The notes under the pieces were generated by a model that had not been told where the DNA came from, searched no databases, and saw nothing but the letters and a program-made list of their open reading frames with translations. 6,319 nt of DNA from Solirubrobacterales bacterium (GTDB lineage Bacteria > Actinomycetota > Thermoleophilia > Solirubrobacterales > Solirubrobacteraceae), in the NCBI GenBank assembly GCA_015655225.1, contig JAATFK010000260.1, positions 1 to 6,319 on the forward strand, in the 5' to 3' direction. Shown here piece after piece: positions 1-4,835 of this stretch. Position 1 is the first letter of the stretch; each line of letters opens with the position of its first letter. The position numbers were made by a program, and so were the translations under genes.

Positions 1-2
1 CG

Positions 3-440
3 GTCTTCTCGACCGCCGTCCTGATGGGGGAGAGACGCTTCACCGGCAGCTCCCTGGCGGTCGCGAGACGCTTCCACGACCAGCAGCTGGAGCACGTCGA
101 CGTGCTCGTCAGCTCGCTCGAGCCGCTGGGCGGCAGAGCGCCGGTCGCGCCGACGAGCGTCACCGCCGCCGATCACGCGCTCGCCGAGCTGCCGCACGTG
201 CGCTCGGTCGCCGCTGTCCGCACGCAGACCGGCGCGATCGCGTTCGAGATCAGACTGACGGAGGCGCTCGTCGGCGGCTGGTACGAGGCGCTGCACGACC
301 TGCAGGACCGCCGCCTGATGGCCGTCGCGGCCCAGGTGATGGCGAACGAGTCGCAGCAGCTGACGGTCTGGCGCGGGCTCGTCAGCGACGCGGTCGCGTC
401 CGTCGTTCCGGGCGCGTTCGAGCGCGGGAGCGCCGGCTAA
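3..440 (+). CDS. Ferritin-like domain protein, 3' part (5' end outside window)
   Basis: The reading frame is open from the first bases. The codons before the internal ATG at 24 (VFSTAVL) read as coding, so the true start is probably upstream and only about 145 codons are visible. The protein looks like the last three helices of a ferritin-like four-helix bundle. There is a helix with QLEHVDVL followed by LGG (about 84-135), a helix with LTEAL then WYEAL (about 255-293), and a last helix with MANESQQLTVW (about 336-371). Relatives with this layout bind a di-metal centre through ExxH motifs on helices 2 and 4. Here the equivalents read QLEH and ESQQ, so one Glu and one His appear to be replaced by Gln. 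The helix-3 Glu (TEAL) is kept. Many actinobacterial members are exported, and tatA follows directly, but any signal peptide lies outside the window. The family call is fairly safe. Enzyme activity is unknown. Confidence 0.7.
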   Translation, partial: VFSTAVLMGERRFTGSSLAVARRFHDQQLEHVDVLVSSLEPLGGRAPVAPTSVTAADHALAELPHVRSVAAVRTQTGAIAFEIRLTEALVGGWYEALHDLQDRRLMAVAAQVMANESQQLTVWRGLVSDAVASVVPGAFERGSAG

Positions 441-448
441 ACCCGACC

Positions 449-495
449 AATCTAGTCAAGATTATGATCCATTCTTGCTCCAACGGCGCTACTAT
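449..495 (+). promoter_or_regulatory. Candidate tatA promoter/operator region
   Basis: This AT-richer stretch lies between the ferritin-like stop codon and tatA. It contains a short inverted repeat, AATCT-AGTCA-AGATT (449-463), and two -10-like hexamers, TATGAT (463-468) and TACTAT (490-495). TACTAT would place a transcript start near 502 and leave a leader of about 28 nt carrying the tatA ribosome binding site. No good -35 hexamer stands at the right spacing for either. It is the likeliest place for a tatA promoter, but the exact elements are a guess. Confidence 0.3.
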
Positions 496-515
496 GCGCA
501 AGCGGAGTCGACACC

Positions 516-521
516 AAGGAG
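516..521 (+). promoter_or_regulatory. tatA ribosome binding site
   Basis: AAGGAG lies 8 nt before the ATG at 530. It decides the tatA start in favour of 530 over the in-frame ATG codons at 464 and 494, which would add a basic, non-TatA-like extension. Confidence 0.8.
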
Positions 522-529
522 CTCGGAGC

Positions 530-760
530 ATGTTCAGTCAGATCGGACCGTTGGAGATCATCCTCGTCCTCGTGATCGCCCTCGTGATCCTGGGACCGAG
601 AAAGCTGCCCGAGGCAGGTCGCTCGATCGGCAAGGGAATGCGGGAGTTCAGAGACTCGATCACCGGCGATTCCAAGCACGACGACGAGCCGGAGCTGACC
701 GCCACGACGGCGACGCCGGCCCCCGCGCCCGCGCCGGTGCGCGAGCGCGAGATCGTCTAG
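530..760 (+). CDS. tatA: Sec-independent protein translocase subunit TatA
   Basis: This 76-residue protein is the pore- or patch-forming subunit of the twin-arginine system, which works with TatC (and sometimes TatB) to move folded proteins across the cytoplasmic membrane. The layout is classic. A short N-terminus (MFSQIGPLE) leads into a single membrane helix at about residues 7-21. Then comes the hinge GPRKLPEAG (22-30) and an amphipathic helix with the TatA-type GKGMREF signature. The tail is acidic, then Ala/Pro/Thr-rich and disordered (about 46-76). The residue before the hinge GP is Leu where many TatA proteins have Phe. The LGP form is also common in TatB, but GKGMREF and the short length favour TatA. 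The start is fixed by AAGGAG 8 nt upstream. No tatC or tatB is in the window, so the gene stands apart from the rest of the Tat machinery here. The upstream ferritin-like protein could be a Tat substrate, which is speculation. Confidence 0.93.
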   Translation: MFSQIGPLEIILVLVIALVILGPRKLPEAGRSIGKGMREFRDSITGDSKHDDEPELTATTATPAPAPAPVREREIV

Positions 761-792
761 CAGCGCGCCAGTCGTCAGGGCGAGCCGGCTGG

Positions 793-798
793 TAGCCT
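793..798 (+). promoter_or_regulatory. Candidate -10 element of a leaderless promoter for the M67 peptidase gene
   Basis: TAGCCT fits the TAnnnT pattern of actinobacterial -10 elements and ends 8 nt before the ATG at 807. A transcript from it would begin at or within 1-2 nt of the start codon. No Shine-Dalgarno sequence precedes this ATG, which agrees with leaderless expression. There is no clear -35 hexamer. Confidence 0.45.
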
Positions 799-824
799 CG
801 CGGGCGATGCAGATCGCCCGCGAG
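797..824. repeat. Perfect 12-bp inverted repeat around the M67 peptidase start codon
   Basis: CTCGCGGGCGAT (797-808) is exactly complementary to ATCGCCCGCGAG (813-824), separated by a 4-nt loop, GCAG. The ATG (807-809) sits at the loop edge and the candidate -10 element (793-798) overlaps the left arm. It could be a DNA operator, an RNA hairpin hiding the start codon in a transcript running in from tatA, or chance in GC-rich DNA. Confidence 0.6.
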
Positions 825-1199
825 CTCTACGACCAGCTGGTCGCCCAGGCACGTGCCGAGGCGCCCGACGAGTGCTGCGGCATGATCGCCGCGCGCGACG
901 GGCGCGCGGTCCAGGTCCATCCGGCCGAGAACACCGCGCACAGCCCGCTGCGGTATGAGATCGACGGCCGCGAGCAGCTGCGGATCCTCGACGCGATCGA
1001 GGACGCCGGCTGCGAGCTGGGCGCGATCTACCACTCGCACACGCGCACGGCTCCCGAGCCGTCGCAGACGGACATCAACCTCGCGTTCTATCCCGACGCG
1101 CTCTACGTGATCCTCGGGGTCGCGCAGGAGGAGCCGGACGTGCGCGCCTGGCGCATCGTGGACGGCGAGGTCACGCAGGTGGAGCTGGTCGTCGAGTAG
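807..1199 (+). CDS. M67 (JAMM/MPN+) family metallopeptidase
   Basis: This 130-residue single-domain protein is a zinc-dependent JAMM isopeptidase. The full motif is present: the catalytic Glu22 in PDECCG, then His76-Ser-His78, seven residues, Ser86, and Asp89 (HSH...SQTD). An intact motif predicts an active enzyme. Short bacterial JAMM proteins such as mycobacterial Mec cut the C-terminal glycine tail of a ubiquitin-like sulfur carrier (CysO/MoaD/ThiS type) after it has received its amino acid, as in CysO-dependent cysteine synthesis. In other actinobacteria a sulfur carrier and a cysM-type synthase are often next door. Neither is in this window, so the substrate is inferred from the family only. 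The gene follows tatA by 46 bp and is followed by the zinc-ribbon gene 6 bp later, suggesting co-transcription with the latter. The ATG at 807 has no Shine-Dalgarno sequence and a -10-like TAGCCT just upstream, so it is probably leaderless. Confidence 0.9.
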   Translation: MQIARELYDQLVAQARAEAPDECCGMIAARDGRAVQVHPAENTAHSPLRYEIDGREQLRILDAIEDAGCELGAIYHSHTRTAPEPSQTDINLAFYPDALYVILGVAQEEPDVRAWRIVDGEVTQVELVVE

Positions 1200-1205
1200 G
1201 GGTCG

Positions 1206-1700
1206 GTGAGGACCGAGCCGCTCGTCTGCCCGAGCTGCGCCTCCTCCTACGGGAGCGAGGAGCGCTTCTGTCCGAGCTGCCACATCCCCCTGGTGCACGC
1301 CGCCGCCACCGAGCAGGCGGACGAGCTGTCGGCCGACGACCTTCGCGCCCGCACGCGCAAGATCAAGCGCCAGTACAGCGAGGGCGACCTCGTGCGCGTC
1401 GTCGGCGCCCGCAACCAGGTCGAGGCCGAGTTCGTCCAGAACCTGCTGCTGGAGGAGGGGGTCCCCAGCATGCTGCGCCGCAGCGCCGGCTTCGACGTCC
1501 CCGACTTCCTGACCGCCGGTCCGCGCGACGTGCTCGTGCCCCAATCGGGCGTGCCGGCCGCGCGCGACGTGCTGCTGCAGGCGGACCTGCTGCCGGCCCC
1601 GGGTGCCGCCACGTCGCCGCTGCGGGTGCTGGTGGGGCTGCTGCTGGCGATCGCGCTCGTCGCGCTGGTCGCGTGGCTCGGGACCGACGTCCTCTCCTGA
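1206..1700 (+). CDS. Zinc-ribbon, DUF2007-like, membrane-anchored protein
   Basis: This 164-residue protein has three recognisable parts. An N-terminal zinc ribbon holds two CPSC knuckles (Cys8/Cys11 and Cys22/Cys25). A middle segment at about 60-128 (LVRVVGARNQVEAEFVQNLL, then LLEEGVPSMLRR and VLVPQ) resembles the DUF2007/putative signal-transducing domain, whose members share a pattern of AE...LL...GIP. A single C-terminal membrane helix spans about 139-159, ending in WLGTDVLS. The zinc ribbon would face the cytoplasm if the tail is a simple C-terminal anchor. The function of DUF2007 is not established, and I assign none here. The start is GTG at 1206. AGGGG (1198-1202) is rather close to it (3 nt), but the upstream stop codon is only 6 bp away, so translation coupled to the M67 gene is likely. 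The zinc-ribbon and membrane-helix calls are direct; the DUF2007 call is pattern recognition. Confidence 0.8.
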   Translation: MRTEPLVCPSCASSYGSEERFCPSCHIPLVHAAATEQADELSADDLRARTRKIKRQYSEGDLVRVVGARNQVEAEFVQNLLLEEGVPSMLRRSAGFDVPDFLTAGPRDVLVPQSGVPAARDVLLQADLLPAPGAATSPLRVLVGLLLAIALVALVAWLGTDVLS

Positions 1701-1728
1701 GGGCGACTCTCGGGGCTTCAGACGAGCC

Positions 1729-2481
1729 TCAGATGGAGGCGAGGCGCGCGAGGTGCGAGCGCCACGCGCCCTCGGTATGCACGAGCGAGCGGCCGCTGAA
1801 GGCCTCCCGCAGCGCCTCCTCGGGTCCCGCCGGGTTCGAGTAGCAGGCGATCCGCATCGCCGCCTCGGGGCCCTCCTCGCGGGCCAGCAGGTCGATCACG
1901 GTGCCGCCCAGCAGGGCGGCGTCGCGCAAGCTGGGGGGGAAGGACGGCCGGCCGCCCTCGCGCAGCCGCCGCGCGATCGCGGGACGGGCGAACTCGACCT
2001 GGCCGGCGAAGTAGCGCGCGGCGCCCTCGACGAGCCACGCCCAGCGCAGCCGGTGGAGCACGCGGATCGGGGTGCTCGGGGGCGGCAGGCGGCGGTTGTT
2101 GACGCCGATCACGAGGCGCGCGTAGAGCGCGTCGGCGGAGCGCGTCAGCAGCTCGCGTGACTCCGGCAGCTTGCCGCTGCGGCGCATCATGATGCGCGGG
2201 GCGAGCATGTGGATCATCGTCGCGCTGGTCGAGCCGACGACGTAGCGGCGCGCGGCGGGCGCGGTCAGCAGCCGCTCGACCGGGACGAGCGGGTGCGCGA
2301 GGTCGAGCAGGATCGGCGAGCTGTGCAGCACGACGGTGACGTCCGCGACCGTCTGCGGGAACAGCACGTCGAGGCGGCCGCGGGTGCGCTCGAGCGAGTC
2401 GAGCACGCGGGCGGCGTCGTCGGCGTCGGCTGACTCGTGACGCGAGCGGAACGACGCGGAGGCTGTCTCGTCCCAGGCCAC
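1729..2481 (-). CDS. Peptidase-MA-like protein without HExxH (hypothetical)
   Basis: From the GTG at 2481 this is a 250-residue protein. The frame stays open upstream to 2691, but that part is Arg/Pro/Ala-rich and overlaps the end of the DUF1802 gene, so I do not count it. I chose 2481 because recognisable sequence begins there (AWDETASASFRSRHE, then AARVLDSLERTRGRLDVLFP). GTG at 2481 is the only clear in-frame ATG or GTG near that boundary, and it has no good Shine-Dalgarno sequence. WAWLVEGAARYFAGQ (about 147-161) resembles the WLxEGxAxYF helix that follows HExxH in peptidase-MA-like gluzincins. Where HExxH should lie, about 25-35 residues earlier, the sequence is LLTRSADALYARLV (111-124), with no His-Glu pair. 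It is therefore probably a non-catalytic relative. The C-terminal half is rich in Arg and in Ala helices, with no membrane segment. It lies downstream of DUF1802 on the same strand and converges with the zinc-ribbon gene. Confidence 0.7.
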   Translation of the reverse strand: MAWDETASASFRSRHESADADDAARVLDSLERTRGRLDVLFPQTVADVTVVLHSSPILLDLAHPLVPVERLLTAPAARRYVVGSTSATMIHMLAPRIMMRRSGKLPESRELLTRSADALYARLVIGVNNRRLPPPSTPIRVLHRLRWAWLVEGAARYFAGQVEFARPAIARRLREGGRPSFPPSLRDAALLGGTVIDLLAREEGPEAAMRIACYSNPAGPEEALREAFSGRSLVHTEGAWRSHLARLASI

Positions 2482-2504
2482 GATGTGGTCCAGGTCACCG
2501 CCCG

Positions 2505-2539
2505 CCGCCGCCGCTCGCCTTGATGCGAGCGCGCGGCGG
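2505..2539 (-). other. Strong intergenic hairpin between the DUF1802 gene and the peptidase-like gene
   Basis: A 7-bp stem (CGCTCGC at 2512-2518 with GCGAGCG at 2525-2531, loop CTTGAT on the + strand) continues past a one-base bulge (2532) into another 7 bp (2505-2511 with 2533-2539). In the - strand transcript it begins about 20 nt after the DUF1802 stop codon and ends about 23 nt before the next start. There is no T-run after it, so it is not a standard intrinsic terminator. It may be an attenuator, a processing or stability element, or a terminator of the U-less kind. Confidence 0.5.
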
Positions 2540-2558
2540 GGCTGCGGCGAAACCGGTG

Positions 2559-3188
2559 CTAGACGAGCGCCGGGGTCCTGCCGCTGACAATCGCGGCGAT
2601 CTCTTCGGAGGCACGCTCGAACTCGTCGTCGGAGAGCACCGGGGTGCCCTCGAACGGCAGGTCGCGCGTGATCTCGAGCCACGAACGGCATCCACCGTAG
2701 TCGTCACGCACCTTCACGGTGACGGGGCGGGGGATGCGGTAGGTCCGCAGCAGTACGACGTGCAACGGGTGACGGCGCTTCCACGCGAGACGCTTCTCCG
2801 CGTAGTCGGGCGTCCAGACGTAGAACGGTGAGAGTGCATCGACCGCACGACGGTCGGTGACCGTCCAGTGCGCGGCGACCTCGGCCCAAGCGCGAATCCT
2901 CACGCGGTCGGGCTGGGGAATGTCGCCGTCGCGGGTCAGCGCGTGCGGGGGCGGCTCGCCTTCCGGCCAGACGCCCTCTTCGAGCGCTCGCGTCAGCTCG
3001 GGCTGGTGCGACTCGCGCACCAGGTCCCGCCGCTGATGATCGAACGTCGGGTAGAGGAAGAAGCGCTCGTGATCGAGCTTGAAATGCTTCTCCGTTTCAC
3101 GGATGCCGCCCTTGCGCAGCGTGACAAGTTGCTCGCCTTCGGCGAGCGCACGTACGGTGACGGCCCATTCTTTGAAAGCAATCGGCAT
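2559..3188 (-). CDS. DUF1802 family protein
   Basis: This 209-residue protein matches my memory of the DUF1802 family. It opens with MPIAFKEWAVTVRALAEGEQ and has the conserved RKGGIRE (25-31), then FFLYPTFDHQ (43-52), with a more variable second half containing SPFYVWTPDY and VVLLRTYRIP. The function of the family is unknown, and I see no catalytic motif to name. The ATG at 3188 is chosen because family similarity begins immediately there. The frame is open for 45 more codons to 3323, but that part has no recognisable sequence and is AT-richer, so it is probably leader. No clear Shine-Dalgarno sequence precedes it. Base composition is a little less GC-rich than in the flanking genes. It lies 150 bp downstream of hyuB and is probably transcribed separately from it, and probably together with the peptidase-like gene that follows it. 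Confidence 0.8.
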   Translation of the reverse strand: MPIAFKEWAVTVRALAEGEQLVTLRKGGIRETEKHFKLDHERFFLYPTFDHQRRDLVRESHQPELTRALEEGVWPEGEPPPHALTRDGDIPQPDRVRIRAWAEVAAHWTVTDRRAVDALSPFYVWTPDYAEKRLAWKRRHPLHVVLLRTYRIPRPVTVKVRDDYGGCRSWLEITRDLPFEGTPVLSDDEFERASEEIAAIVSGRTPALV

Positions 3189-3338
3189 AGTTCCGGGGAG
3201 GGGAGGGGTAATGCGGCGTATTTGACCGATCGCTACGCGGTTCAAACGTGGAGAAACGTGAGCGACCGGGATCACCGAGTCTACGCGTTTTGCGGACAAA
3301 CCCAAAATTTCCCTGCAAATCACGGGTTTACACGCCGT
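3189..3338. promoter_or_regulatory. AT-richer intergenic region upstream of the DUF1802 gene
   Basis: This 150-bp gap between the hyuB stop and the DUF1802 start is clearly less GC-rich than its surroundings (about 50% GC over 3291-3350). It should hold the hyuB transcript end and the DUF1802 promoter. Visible elements are an inverted repeat AAACCC/GGGTTT (3298-3303 with 3324-3329), an imperfect one TTTGACC/GGTTCAAA (3221-3227 with 3239-3246), and a direct repeat of AAACGTG (3244-3250 and 3254-3260) with 10-bp spacing. On the - strand, TTGAAC (3245-3240) could be a -35 with AATACG about 17 bp on, but this is weak. No T-tailed terminator is evident. Confidence 0.4.
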
Positions 3339-4835
3339 TCACAGATGTCGCTGAGGGGCGCCACATCCGCCTCCGCCCGGGGTCTCGATCCGCAGTCGCT
3401 GACCGCTCGCCAGCTCGCCCCGGACCTTCCCCGGCAGCTGCTCGCCGTCGAGCAGGTTGCGTCCGCGGGCGCCCGGGAGGCCGCCGCCGGCACCGGGCGG
3501 CGCGTGACGACGGCGCTCGCTGATCAACGAGAAGGTCATCGGCTCCAGCGCCTCCAGCTCACGGACGATCCCGTCGCCGCCGCGGTGCGCGCCGTCGCCG
3601 CCCGAGCCGCGGCGCAGGGCGTAAGTCGTGACCCGCAGCGGGAACTCCAGCTCGAGCGCCTCGACCGGCGTGTTGAGCGTGTTGCTCATCGCGACGTGGA
3701 CGCCGCTGGGGCCGTCGGCCTCGGGGCTCGCGGCCTGGCCGCCGCCGAGCGTCTCGTAGTAGGTGAAGCGCTCGTCGCCGAGCGTCAGGTTGTTCATCGT
3801 GCCCTGGCCGAGCGCCTGGCCGAAGGCGGCGAGGACGAGGTCGGCGACGCGTGAGGAGGTCTCGACGTTGCCGGCCGCGACGGCGGCCGGCGAGCGGGCG
3901 TTCAGCAGCGAGCCGAGCGGCGCGCGCACCTCGATCGGGCGGTAGGTGCCGGCGCTCGGCGGGATGTCGGGATCGGTCAGGACACGGACGGCGAAGTAGC
4001 AGGCGGAGCGCGTGACGGCGAGCGGGCAGTTGAGGTTGCCGTCGTGCTGATCGGCGCTGCCGGTGAAGTCGAGGACGATCCGGTCCCCCGCGACCGTCGC
4101 CGTCAGGCGCAGGGGGAGGTCGCCGTCGATCCCCTCCAGCACGTCGTCGGCGTGCAGGACGCCATCGGGGAGGGCGGCGATGCAGGCGCGCGTGCGCCGC
4201 TCGGCGTAGTCGAGCACCTCGGCCATCGCGGCGCGCAGCGTCGCGACGCCGCTGCGGCGGGCCAGCTCGGCGAGGCGCAGGGCGCCGGCCCGGTTGGCGG
4301 CGAGTTGGGCGCGGAGGTCGGCGCGGCGCTGGTCGGGCTGGCGCATCTGCTCGGCGAGTCGTTCGATCGCCCGCGTGTCGAGCGGCTGGGGGGAGATCAC
4401 GACGCCCTCCTCCGCGAGCGTGCGGCTGTCGGCCGGCATCGACCCGGGGGTGGGGCCGCCGACGTCGGCGTGGTGGGCGCGATTCGCGGCGAAGCCGAGC
4501 AGCGCGTCGTCGACGAAGACCGGCGTGACGACGGTGATGTCGGGGAGGTGGGTGCCGCCGGCGTAGGGGTCGTTGAGGACCCACGAGCGGCCGGGGTGCT
4601 GGGGCTGCTCGCGGACCGCCGCGACCGCCGCCGGCATCGCGCCGAGGTGGACGGGGATGTGCTCCGCCTGCATCACCATCTCGCCGTGGGCGTCGAACAG
4701 CGCGGTGGAGGCATCGCGGCGCTCTTTGATGTTGGCCGAGTAGGCGGCACGGACGAGCACGGCGCCCATCTCCTCGCAGGTCGCGCGCAGCGCGCCGACG
4801 ATCACCTGCAGCTCGACCGGATCGAGCGCGCTCAC
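3339..4835 (-). CDS. hyuB: Hydantoinase/oxoprolinase family subunit B
   Basis: This 498-residue protein covers the whole HyuB domain. Known relatives are N-methylhydantoinase B, the C-terminal half of 5-oxoprolinase, and subunits of acetone and acetophenone carboxylases, all of which act on amide-like or carbonyl substrates with an ATP-using HyuA partner. Family blocks are seen in order: [10 protein letters not shown] (34-43), [12 protein letters not shown] (57-68), [12 protein letters not shown] (88-99), HHADVGG then PGSMP (from 121), [49 protein letters not shown], a GSGG...RGGDG run, and a C-terminal ETPGGGG. The sequence ends shortly after that block, slightly short for the family but not broken. 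It starts at GTG 4835, overlapping the hyuA stop by 4 bp (GTGA), with GGAGGG 5 nt upstream. The substrate cannot be read from sequence, and no racemase, carbamoylase or transporter is in view to suggest one. Confidence 0.93.
   Translation of the reverse strand: MSALDPVELQVIVGALRATCEEMGAVLVRAAYSANIKERRDASTALFDAHGEMVMQAEHIPVHLGAMPAAVAAVREQPQHPGRSWVLNDPYAGGTHLPDITVVTPVFVDDALLGFAANRAHHADVGGPTPGSMPADSRTLAEEGVVISPQPLDTRAIERLAEQMRQPDQRRADLRAQLAANRAGALRLAELARRSGVATLRAAMAEVLDYAERRTRACIAALPDGVLHADDVLEGIDGDLPLRLTATVAGDRIVLDFTGSADQHDGNLNCPLAVTRSACYFAVRVLTDPDIPPSAGTYRPIEVRAPLGSLLNARSPAAVAAGNVETSSRVADLVLAAFGQALGQGTMNNLTLGDERFTYYETLGGGQAASPEADGPSGVHVAMSNTLNTPVEALELEFPLRVTTYALRRGSGGDGAHRGGDGIVRELEALEPMTFSLISERRRHAPPGAGGGLPGARGRNLLDGEQLPGKVRGELASGQRLRIETPGGGGCGAPQRHL

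Noticed and set aside
193..202. CGCACGTGCG palindrome inside the ferritin-like gene
   Set aside because: It is short, fully within coding sequence, and expected by chance in GC-rich DNA.
660..1544. Open frame of 294 codons on the - strand opposite tatA, the M67 gene and the zinc-ribbon gene
   Set aside because: It runs across three supported genes on the + strand and its translation shows no family pattern.
1712..1730. Possible hairpin terminator between the convergent zinc-ribbon and peptidase-like genes
   Set aside because: The stem is only about 7 bp including two wobble pairs and there is no T-run on either strand, so I do not call it a terminator, although termination for both genes must occur near here.
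2482..2691. N-terminal extension of the peptidase-like gene
   Set aside because: This part overlaps the 3' end of the DUF1802 gene and reads as Arg/Pro/Ala-rich shadow sequence. Recognisable protein begins at the GTG at 2481.
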